Of a stretch of 26,014 nucleotides of DNA, positions 14,601 through 25,500 are shown piece after piece. The stretch lies in contig DJSG01000038.1 in the NCBI GenBank assembly GCA_002440265.1, positions 636 through 26,649 on the forward strand. The letters are read 5' to 3'. The position numbers were made by a program, and so were the translations under genes. The notes beneath the pieces were generated by a model. That model was not told the DNA's origin. It did not search any database and saw only the letters and a program-made list of their open reading frames with translations. The DNA is from Bacteroidales bacterium UBA6340 (GTDB taxonomy: Bacteria; Bacteroidota; Bacteroidia; Bacteroidales; Paludibacteraceae). Numbering within the stretch: position 1 is the first letter of the stretch; every line of letters begins with the position of its first letter.

Positions 14601-16052
14601 ATGTACGAAACGAGCAAAGGGTTACTCCCTGTTTTTCTACTGATTAGCAGTGTGCTATGCGCACTGGCAGACGACTCCGTGCGTGTCAGCAATGCCGAAT
14701 TGCAGGCACTCTTGCAGCGCGTGGAGCGTCTCGAACAAGCCCAATCCCAAGTAGATGCCGTCACGGGTGCTACCCCAAAAGTGGGTAGGCAGCACACTGC
14801 CCAAAATGATTCCGTCACACAAGAGCGCAAGCACCGCCTGACTATCGGCGGGTACGGCGAGGCGACAATAAAACGTTGCTTCTACTCCAACAACTATCTG
14901 CGCTACACCTCCCCCGAGAAGTACAAGAACGACCAGTACGGCGAGTTCGACCTCCCGCACGTGGTAGTGTATATGGGCTATGACTTCGGCAAGGGCTGGT
15001 CAATGGGTACGGAGATTGAGTTCGAGCACGGCGGCACCGAGGCGGCTGTGGAGATTGAGGACGAAGAGGGTGGCGAGTACGAGACCGAGGTGGAGCGCGG
15101 CGGCGAGGTCGCCTTGGAGCAGTTCTGGTTGCAGAAATCGTTCAACCGCTATGCCAACCTGCGTGCGGGTATGCTTATTGTGCCGTTGGGTGGCACCAAC
15201 GCCCACCACGAGCCCGATAAGTTCTTCGGAGTCTATCGTCCCGAGGGCGACAACACGATTATCCCCTGTACGTGGCACGATATAGGGCTTCAGTTCCACG
15301 GACGCTACAAGTGGCTTGGTTATACGGCGCAGTTCCTCCCCGGACTGGAGAGCGCACAGTTCGGTAACAAATACTGGATTCACTACGGCTCGGCTTCGGC
15401 ATACGAGTTCAAACTCGCCAACTGCTATGCGGGGCTGGCACGCTTGGATTTCTACCCGCTCAACAAGCAGGGTTCGGAAGCACTGCGTCTGTCGGTGAGC
15501 GGCTATGCTGGAACCTCCTTCCGCAACAACCTGCAACCGACCAATAACAGCAAGTATGATGGTGTGAAAGGGCTTGTAACTCTCGGTTCCTTCGACTGGC
15601 ACTACAAGGGGCACGGCGTCATCTTCCGCGGCTCGGCTATCTACGGACACCTGAGCGATGCCGACAAGATTACCGCCTACAACAAGTCGATGCCGAAGAC
15701 CTCTGTCTCGAAGCGCCAGAATGTAGCGAGCGACGCCTACAGTGCCGGTGCGGAGATAGGGTTCGATTTCTTCTCGCTCAGCAAGACCTTGCGCGGCAAG
15801 CAACAGCAGTTCTACCTCTTTGCCCGCTATGACATCTACGACGCACAGGCAAAGATTGACGCCAGCCGCAACTACTGGGCAGGACGACAGAAAATCTCCT
15901 GTGGCTTCAACTATTTCCCCATTCCGCATATTGTGGTCAAGGGTGAGTTCGGCTACGGCATTCTCAACCAAAACCCCCACTCGGAGACAACCTACAACGA
16001 CGAACCTTACATCGCCTTGAGCATCAACTACAGCGGTTTCTTCGAGTTGTAA
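14601..16052 (+). CDS. Outer-membrane porin-like beta-barrel protein
   Basis: Encodes 483 residues. The signal peptide is about 1-23. A short heptad-like helix (NAELQALLQRVERLEQAQSQ, about 30-49) precedes the barrel, as in trimeric porins with an N-terminal coiled coil. From about residue 80 the sequence alternates aromatic and polar residues in strand-like stretches (LTIGGYGEATIKR, VVVYMGYDFGKGW, YIALSINYSGFF), consistent with a phosphate-porin or OprP/O-like barrel. An acidic loop lies near 150-170 (EDEEGGEYETEVERGG), possibly for cation binding. Divergent to the imelysin operon with a matching promoter, so it probably supplies the outer-membrane channel of that system. Substrate is inferred, not shown. 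Confidence 0.78.
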   Translation: MYETSKGLLPVFLLISSVLCALADDSVRVSNAELQALLQRVERLEQAQSQVDAVTGATPKVGRQHTAQNDSVTQERKHRLTIGGYGEATIKRCFYSNNYLRYTSPEKYKNDQYGEFDLPHVVVYMGYDFGKGWSMGTEIEFEHGGTEAAVEIEDEEGGEYETEVERGGEVALEQFWLQKSFNRYANLRAGMLIVPLGGTNAHHEPDKFFGVYRPEGDNTIIPCTWHDIGLQFHGRYKWLGYTAQFLPGLESAQFGNKYWIHYGSASAYEFKLANCYAGLARLDFYPLNKQGSEALRLSVSGYAGTSFRNNLQPTNNSKYDGVKGLVTLGSFDWHYKGHGVIFRGSAIYGHLSDADKITAYNKSMPKTSVSKRQNVASDAYSAGAEIGFDFFSLSKTLRGKQQQFYLFARYDIYDAQAKIDASRNYWAGRQKISCGFNYFPIPHIVVKGEFGYGILNQNPHSETTYNDEPYIALSINYSGFFEL

Positions 16053-16374
16053 AAAGAATCCCTCTAAAAACTTAGCCCCCTATCCGATATATGTTTGCAG
16101 ATATGCCTTGTAGATGGTCTACTTGCCAGAAGAAAAACAGGAAGCACACTCACTATAGTCAATAGGCGGAAGTACAAGTCCCTTGTACTGGCACTACAAC
16201 GGGCGGTCTGGAATCCATTAAGAGAGTTTTACGGCTTAACCACGTACTAACAGCATACCCTTGGCTCGAGATAATATCGAGTCAAGGGTCGTAATAGTTC
16301 CGCATAAAAAGGTGTCATTTTTTACGAAAAAGATGACCGCTGTTAATAAAACACCCGCCGTAGCGTTTTGAGAC
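16053..16374. other. Spacer with two hairpins, no gene seen
   Basis: No ORF of note. agtacaag (16171-16178) pairs perfectly with cttgtact (16182-16189) around a 3-nt loop. cccttggctcga (16258-16269) pairs with tcgagtcaaggg (16277-16288) with one G-U pair and a 7-nt loop. Neither is followed by a T-run, so neither is a classic terminator of the porin gene. Confidence 0.45.
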
Positions 16375-16406
16375 TTGCCTATCTGAAATGTTTGCATTAA
16401 ATTTGC
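16375..16406 (+). promoter_or_regulatory. Promoter of the giant repeat-protein gene
   Basis: TTG (16375-16377), 20 bp, TAAATTTGC (16398-16406). The leader would be about 100 nt and contains two similar T-rich phrases, gcgtcgttttttggg and gtgtcgtttttttgc, before the ATG at 16513. Confidence 0.6.
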
Positions 16407-16512
16407 GTCGTTTTTTGGGGTTATTTGTGTCGTTTTTTTGCATAAAACCTTAACAAAAGGTATTTGGCACAAGTCCCAAGGTACTACGATTGATTGCAAA
16501 CAAATACAGATT

Positions 16513-19500
16513 ATGAAGAGAATTTACCTCGCCATTCTGGTTGCCGTGAGCAGCCTATACACTACCGTTTATGCCCAACAACTGCCGAATGCGGGCTTTG
16601 AAGACTGGAGCGGAGCCGCGTTTGACGGCAATGCCCAACCCGCCGGTTGGAACGTGAGCAACGTGACACAGTTCGGGTTCAAGTTCAATTTTGCCCACAA
16701 AGAGGCGGGTCATACGGGCAGTGCCAGTATGATGGTGCAAGACCAGAGTGTGGGTGCAGCCGGCATCACGGAGGTGTCGCCCGGGTATTTCTCGTTGGGG
16801 CAGCCATGGGTGTATATCAAGAGCCTGACCACCGTGAACGAGGCAACGGCAGGCACGGAGGGCGGTGTGAGTTGGAAATACCGCCCCGACACGATGTCGG
16901 TATGGATAAAACGTACGGGCTCGAATGTGACGCGCGAGGACTTCTATCTGCTGTACTACGCATGGTCAGGGACAGCCCAAAGCAGCAAGTACAAAGGCAA
17001 GAACGGCAAGTGTACGTCGGTGAGCAAGACCAACGAGGAGAGCGATATACGTCAGGCGTTGGACGCCAACGAGTGCGGTACTGACCAGAAAGCCAATCAG
17101 ATAGCCGAAGGTATGTGGCGCGAGAAGAAAGAGTACGGCGACTGGACCAACATCCGCGTACCTATATACTATATGAACAGCGACGTGCCGACAATGATGA
17201 ACATCATCTTCTCGGCGAGCAACTACCCGAACTTCCGCGCCAACAGCGGGCTGTACGACGGGAACTCGCTGTATGTGGACGATGTGGAGTTGATTTACTC
17301 GTCGAAGATACAGAAGATTTACATCGACGACAAGGAGTGGCGCGGTTTCGACCCGAACAGCAGTGAGGAACAGAGTTACTCGCTGGGCAGAAGTGCCACA
17401 GCCATACCCAAGATAGAGGCGTACCGCGGTGCGGGTTCGCTGACCAATGCAGCGGGTAAGACAGCCAACTTTACGGGGCGATTGCTGACGGGAGACGAGA
17501 TAAGTATCACGCAGGGTGCCATTGACGGAGCGGCAACAGTGATTACGGTGAAGGCAGAAGACGGCAAGTCCACCAGCACCTACCGCATCAAGTTCGTGCG
17601 CGAGGCAAGCACCAACGCCAAACTTGCCAATATCTATGTGAACGGCACGGCAGTGAGCAACTTCAAGGCAGGCGTATTCACCTACAATATAGCGTTGCCC
17701 TACGGCACGACAGCAGTGCCCGTGGTTACCGCCGATGCCGCGGAAGATGCACAGACCGTGGAGATTACACAGGCGACAAGCACCACCGGCACAGCCACTA
17801 TCCGCGTTACGGCAGCCGACAAGAAGACGACAGCCACCTATACGATACAGTTCTCGGTAGCACAGTTGGCTGACAACACATTGCATGATATACAGGTGAA
17901 TGGCAAGTCGATACCGGGGTTTATCCCATCACAGACCATCTACCGCGTGTCGCTGCCCACCGGCACGACACGGATGCCGACCGTGAAAGGTGTGTCCGCC
18001 TACCCCGCCGGTGCGCAGACCATCACCTACACCGCCCCTGCGAGCATCGATGGCGGCACGTATCAGATAGCAGTAACGACGCCGGGAAACCAAGTGCCGA
18101 AAGTGTATAAACTGAACTTCCGGTTGGAGGCATCCACCTATTCGTACCTCAAAGACCTGCAAGTGGAAGGCGGGTATATCACGGATTTCCAGCCCGACAA
18201 TCTGACCTATTATGTTACGCTGCCAATGGGCACCACAGCGCTGCCGAAGATAACCTACGAGCAGGGTGACGAGTACCAGACGGTGAGCATCAGCGAAGGC
18301 GGTTTGGACGGCACGACACGCGTCACCGTGACCGCAGCCAGCGGCGACCAGACGGTGTACAAGATAGTGTTCAGCACGTTGAAATCCGAGATTTCGACAC
18401 TGAAAGGCATACGCATCGGCGGCGTGGACCTCGAGGGGTTCTCGCCCGACAAGACTGACTACACCTACACCCTGCCTATCGGCACCACGGAGTTGCCAAG
18501 CATCGAGCCCATAAAAAACGATGAGTACCAGACAGTTAACATCATCGCAGGCGGCATCAACGGTACCACCCGCATCACCGTGATGGCAGGCAACGGCAAC
18601 ACCACCATCTACCAGATTGCGTTCTCTGTCAGTCAGGCATCCGATGCGACATTGCAGATGATTTACATCGACGGCAAGCCATTGGAGGGGTACAACAAGG
18701 AGCAGTTGGAGTACACCATCAACCTGCCGCAAGGCACCACACGCCAACCCGTGGTTACCTATACGCCCAACGATGAGTATCAGACGATTACGGTGCGCCA
18801 AGGCAGCAAGGTGGAAGACGACTACAAGATAACCGTGCGCCCGCAGACCGGTGCCAGCCGCACGTATATACTGCATTTCCGTGTGGCGACATCCGCTAAC
18901 ACCTCGCTGAATATGATATATGTGGACGGCAAACCGTTGGAAGGCTTCGCCGCCGACATCACCGAATACACCTACCACCTGCCCGAGGGCGTGAGCACCA
19001 TACCCGCTGTGTCATTCGACAAGGGCGATGCCGCTCAAAAGGTGCTGAGCATGTGCGAGGACAATATCCACACCATCACCGTGACGGCAGAAAGCGGCGA
19101 CAAGCGCACATACACCATCACATTCATTATCAAGAAGTCGGAGAACGCCTTTCTGCGCATGATATACCTCGACGGGGACTCGTTGCAGGGCTTCGAGAAG
19201 ACGCTGCTCACCTACAGCGTTCCCCTGACGGGCGGCGTGAGCCCCACGATAACAGTGGACAAAGAGGCAGGGCAGCAGGTGACCATCACCGCACCCTATG
19301 CGGCAGGTACTGCGCAGATTCGCGTGGCACCCGAGAGCGGTGCGCCCAACATCTACACCATCACCTTCACCGCCGAAGCCATGGTGGCGGCACAACTGCA
19401 GGCGATATTCGTGGACGGCAAGCCGCTGGAGGGCTTCACCCCCGCTGTTACCAACTATGATTTGACCTATACCGATGCGCTGCCCACCGTTACCTACACC

Positions 19501-22500
19501 GCGGAAGAGGGACAGACCGTACAGGTGCTGCGCCACGGCGAGACCACCGTGCTGTATGTGCAAAACGGACAAGCCACTGCGGCATATACGCTGACGTTCA
19601 GCCGTCCCGCATCGAATGATTGCACCCTGGCTGCCATCCTTCTCGACGGTACGCCCATGGCGGACTACAAACCCGAGCAAAAAGACTATACCATCAACCT
19701 GCCCGCAGGCAGCCAACCGCAAGTCGTCACCTACACCAAAGGCAACGACCGGCAAGTGGTGTACTTCGGGCAAGCGGCTGAAAACCAGATGGCTATCACG
19801 GTTGTAGCCGAGACAGGACTGATGGCTACCTACACCGTAACCTTCCACATCGCCAAGTACGACGACGCACGCCTGATGGATATGCAGGTGGCAGGCCATG
19901 ACATCGCCTTCGACCCCGACAAGACCGACTACACCCTGTCGCTGGACGAGGGGGCATCGCTGCCGCAACTCACCTACACACCCCGCAACGGACAGCATAT
20001 CATCGCGGCTGACATCAGTGCCGACAAGCAACAAGTGTCCGTCACCGCCGAGAGCGGCAGCACCAAGACCTACACCGTCTCCTACACGCGCGTCCGTTCC
20101 ACCAATGCCCTTCTTGCGGACATCCTTGTCAATGGCAAGAGTATCAATGGCTTCCAACCGACCCTCTTCCACTACACCGACACCCTCGCATGGCGCACAC
20201 GCGTCGTGCCGAACATCTTTGCCGTAGGACAACTGCCCAACCAGACCATCACCACCTGCTACAGCAGCGTCAACGGCACCACCACCATCCGCGTCCTTGC
20301 TGCCGATGGCACCACCGCCAACACCTACTCCATCCGCTTCCCCGTACGCAAATCCGCTAACACGGCTCTCGAAGACCTCTACCTCAATGCCGAAAATGCC
20401 GAACTGACTTTCAGTCCTGCCACCACCGACTATACCGTTTGGCTGCCCTACCAATCCACGCAATCCCCCACCTTCACATTCACACCCGCAGAGGAAGAGC
20501 AGCAAATCGACTATATCCTGCGCCCGCTCGGACAGCCGAACACCATCACCGTTACCGCGGAAAACGGCGACCGGCGCACCTACTCTGTCACTTTCCGCGA
20601 CAGCCTTGCCACAGCCCCCAACAACCTCGACAGCCTCGTTATCCGCGAGACCGGCGAGAAACTGGATATCCAAGGCACGGAATTCACCATTGCTCTCCCC
20701 TATGGCACACGCTCACTCACCGTGGACTATGCCAAGGCCTTCGACGAGCAGACCGTTTGGGTTCAGCCCGGCGGCATCACCGACACCACACGTATCACCG
20801 TCCGTTCCAACCGGCCCGACGACCCCGTCCATATCTACACCCTCATTCCCCAACTCGAGACGCAGAACCCCGCCGTGTTGCAGAGCATCACCATCGACGG
20901 GAAACCCATCACTGGTTTCGACAAGAACCGCTTTACATACGTTTGTAATCGCACCACGACCACGACACCCCGCATCGTTACCACAAAAGAAAAAGGTGTT
21001 GAAGTCATTGTCGATAAAATAGATACACAACATTGGAAAGCCACAGTCACTGCCGGCAACCAATCCAACACATATACTATTTTCTTCCACTACCCCAAAG
21101 ACATCATTCCAAACGGCGAGTTTACGGCATGGACAAAGACTGCCACAACCAAATCAGATAAGCCTTCTGAATGGAACGCACCCGGCGACTATAAGAATAC
21201 CATCGGAGCCGAAAGTATCAAAGATGGAGTGAAGAAAGAGAATGCATCGGCAGTCCTCCTGCAGACTTGGTATGTATGGGCAGCAGGGGGCTCGGTGCCT
21301 GCTGTCATAAACCTCGCCGATATGACTGTTTCGCTCAATGTAGCCAGCGGGTCAACAGTTACGCCGTCCGGTTTCATCGGCTTTCACAACACACCGGACG
21401 CTGCCACTATCAACTACAAATATACCGACAAGGCGGGAGACGGCGCATTATTCCGTTTCAAATTTTTCGACAGCGAAGGCAACGAACATGTTTTTGACCA
21501 CCGCCAGACAACTACAAGCAACACCTATGCAGACCACACTCTTGCCCTAGGTACTGACGGTGTCAGCGTGTCGGGAATGGACGTCATTATTGATGCCAGC
21601 GGCAAATACCCGAAATCAGGACACACAGCCAAACTATATGTAGACTACCTCCGTCTCTCTTATAACAGCACCCTCAAGAGTCTGCGCGTTAATAATGCTC
21701 CCGCCTCGCTCAAGGGCAACGCCTTCACCGCCACACTCACCGACCCAGAATACACCGCCATCCCCGAACTCGCTTTCACCGGTGAGGTATCCGACCAGGC
21801 ACAAAACGTAGTATGGCAACCCGAGACGCAAAGCGGCAACTACGGCATTCGTCGTGCCACTATCACCAACTATGCGGAGGACGGCACTTCTACCGCCTAC
21901 ACCTTACAGGTGCGCCGTCCGTTGGATACGCGCAATATGCTTCGTGCGCTGTTGCTGGACGGTGATACGATACAGGGTTTTGCTCCGGAAAAAACAGACT
22001 ATACCGTCCATCTCGCTTCTACGACCCGCCATTTGCCCTCTGTGTTCCCGCATCCGATGAGCAGTCTGCAAACCGTTACCACGTCGTATGCGGACTCTGT
22101 GCTGACTATCACGGTTGCTCCGGAAACGGGCGAGAGCAGGGTCTATACCATTCGTTTTGTTACCGACTTGTCGGACGACACCACGTTGGCAAACCTGTCG
22201 GGCGTAACGGATTTTGACCCTGATACACGCGACTACACCATCGCAGCGGCTTCTATGCCTACAATCGCTTTTGCCAAGCAGACAGACGGGCAGACCGTGT
22301 ATGCTGTCTTCGGAGCAGAGAAAGCCACTTTGTCGGTTACCGCCGAGAACGGTGCAAAGGGTACCTACACCGTTATGCTCCAAAAACCGGTTGTTACCAC
22401 CACAGGGCAACTCTCCGAGATAGCTCTCAATGGCAATATCCCGAGCGATTTTGCCGTGGATAAATATGACTATACCGCAGAGCGTCCCGATCTGGTTACA

Positions 22501-25500
22501 TTCGTGCGTGCCAACGAACAAGACTCGGTTGTCTTCGTTCAGACAGCCGAGCGTATGCAATGGCAGGTGTTCGGTACGGAGCAGCACACCTATACGCTGA
22601 CCTATCCCACCGACCTGTCGTCGAATACCCGTTTGGCGGCCATTCTATTAGACGGTAAATCATACTCGGATTTCGACCCTGCAGTATCGTCCTATACTAT
22701 CCGTACTGACACGATGCTTCATATCGATGTGCAGAAAGCCGAGGAGGCGCAGCAGGTGCGTGTCAGCCTTGATACGGATAACAATACGTACACCCTTTGC
22801 GTCATCGCCGAAGACGGCACAGAAAGTACCCCTTATACGATAAGCGTAAAACCGGTGCTGTCAGGCAATAGTCTGCTGCGGTCTATCCGCTTGGATAATA
22901 CGGAGATTAGCGGTTTCAACCCTGCTACGCTGCAATATACTGTTACGCTGCCTGCACCTGCGGTTAAAATAGCAGAACCGCAGATGCCGTCGCTGACGTA
23001 TATCACAGGGGACGAGGCGCAGTCGGTGGAACTCACTGCCGGTCGTCTTGGCAGCAATACCTACCTGACCGTTACCTCCGAGGACGGGCACATAAGCGAG
23101 TATTCGGTGCTGGTACAAGCCGAGCCGAGCCATAATGCCGACCTGACGGGTATCATCGTCAATGGCGTACCTGTTTCCCATTTTGAGGCAGGACGGCACT
23201 ACTATTCGGTTCGTACTGAAGGCGAGCCTGACATTGAGTGGACTTCCGAAGATAATTTCCAAACGGTTACCCGTATTGCTTCCCAAGCAGGAGACTCGGA
23301 ATATATTCTCCATGTGGTGGCGCAAGACGGTGTAACTACGCAGGATTATATCGTCGAGGTGTTCAAAGAGACTTTGTCTGACGATGCCACCTTGGCAAAT
23401 ATCCTGCTCAACGGGCATACATTCAGCGAGTTTGAACCTTCGCTCAACCCGCGTCTCTCGTTCTCGTCCATGCAGAATGTCTATCAGATCAATCTCCCCG
23501 CAGGTAGCACTCTGCTGCCCGAGGTGTCGGCTTCGCTGCGTGTGGACGGACAATCGGTTAGCACTACGATTGAGGGTATGACAGTCTATCTCGATGTTAC
23601 GGCTGCTGATGGTACCACTACCAACCGCTATACGCTTGATTTTGTCGTGCCGCTTTCTGCAAATGCCGACTTGGCGATGATTTACCTTGACGGGGATTCG
23701 CTCCCTGCTTTCGCTACGGGAACTTACTACTATCCTGTTACGCTCCCCATCGGCGTTCATTCATTGCCGGAGGTCGTTGCGCAGAAAGCCGAGACAGGGC
23801 AACAAGTAATGACAGACATCAGTGATAATTATGCTACTATCAGCGTTCTTGCCGAGGATGGTATTACCCGCGCTACCTACACCGTGGCTTTTGCATTCAG
23901 CAAGTCCGATGCCGATACGCTGCAGATGATTTATGCCGACGAGGTGCCGGTTGAGGGCTTCGTTCCGCGCACGTTCTATTATGTCCTCTCGCTCCCTGTC
24001 GGTACGACCGCCTTCCCCGAGTTGGCTTGGACAAATGCCGACGAATGGCAGACTGTCCGTATCGACACGCTCCAGCATACCGACCGCAACCTGGTGCGTC
24101 AGTTGGTCGTTACCTCGGAGAGCGGACGCAGCAACTACTACACCGTGGCATACTCCATTCAGCAGTCTGCGGTTGATACCCTTCAGATGATTTATATCGA
24201 CGAGAAACCGCTGGCAGACTTTGCGGCAACCACCACCGAGTATTGGTACACCGTTCCCGCCAATGCTACCGAGGTGCCGTCGGTTTATCCTTTGCAGGGC
24301 GACCGCTACCAGACGGTCAGTGTCTCGCAAACCGCCGAGACGATGGCTGCCAAGTCGCTGGGTGTCAAAACTGAGATTGAGGTAATAGCAGGCAATGGCG
24401 CAAGCCGTACCTATATCATCCATTATCCGATGGCACTCTCTGATGAGACTACCCTCGATATGATTTATGTGGCAGGCAAGAGCCTTTCCGACTTTGACTC
24501 CGAGCGGTTCTCCTACAAGGTCAATCTGCCTATGGAAACGGTCAATATCCCATTGGTGACGGTGCAGAAGAAAGAGGATGCCCAGCAGGTGGAAATCACT
24601 ACCGATGCCGATACCGTCTTTGTAAAAGTTACGGCGGAAGACCTCTCGCAGGCAACCTATACCCTTGTTTTCGAGCGTGTCAAATCGGCGAATGCCAACT
24701 TGCAGAATATCGAGTTGGGCGATGGTCTGACTATTGATTTCGCCCCTGCACACTACGACTATGCCGTTACTATTCCATACGGACAGACTACATTGCCGAC
24801 CATTACGCCTGTGAAAGCGGAAGAGGAACAGACTGTGGAGCAATCCGCCCCCGAACTGCTCCCCAACGGCGAACAGATGGTTACTCTGTTGGTTACAGCC
24901 CCCAACGGTATCGACCAGTGCGCTTATACCATTACGTTCTCTTTTGCCAAGAACGGTGATGCTACGCTTGCTGCCATCTATGTGCGCGGCAACTTGTTGG
25001 AGGGCTTCCGCAGCGACTCTGTCGAATACACACTTGCGTATCCGGTGGGTTCTACCATAGCCGACTTTGCGGGCTTGCAGGAAATCTCGTACACGCTTTC
25101 CGACGAACAGGCACACGCAGAAGCGTCTATCGACAATGCGGGTACTATCCTCATTACCGTTACGGCGCAGGACGGCACCATGTTGACCTATCTTATCCAC
25201 CAGACCGTGCTGACCGATACCGACAACTCCGTCAGTATGATTTATTTCGATGATGTTGAATTGGCGGATTTCGACCCCGAGCAGGATTTCTACACCTATT
25301 ATATAGTGGAGGGTATGACCGCACCGAAGGTTACAGCGGAGGCACTGTCGCCTTTCGCCGAGATCAGTGTCAAGGAAGCGTCCGTGGGCGATACGTGCAT
25401 CATCTCCTGTACATCCCAGTCGGGCGAAACGCGCCGTTACTATATCTGGTTTGCGCAGTCCGAACTCAATGATGCCCTCACGCCAACCGCTAATGATGTG

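Noticed and set aside
19012..20673. Long minus-strand ORFs opposite the giant gene (also 23761-25590)
   Set aside because: Shadows of the repeat-encoding frame; their sequences lack signals, domains and promoters.
17305..25461. Possible CRISPR array or DNA-level tandem repeat
   Set aside because: The periodicity is at protein level (about 84 residues); DNA copies are strongly diverged, with no identical repeats and spacers.
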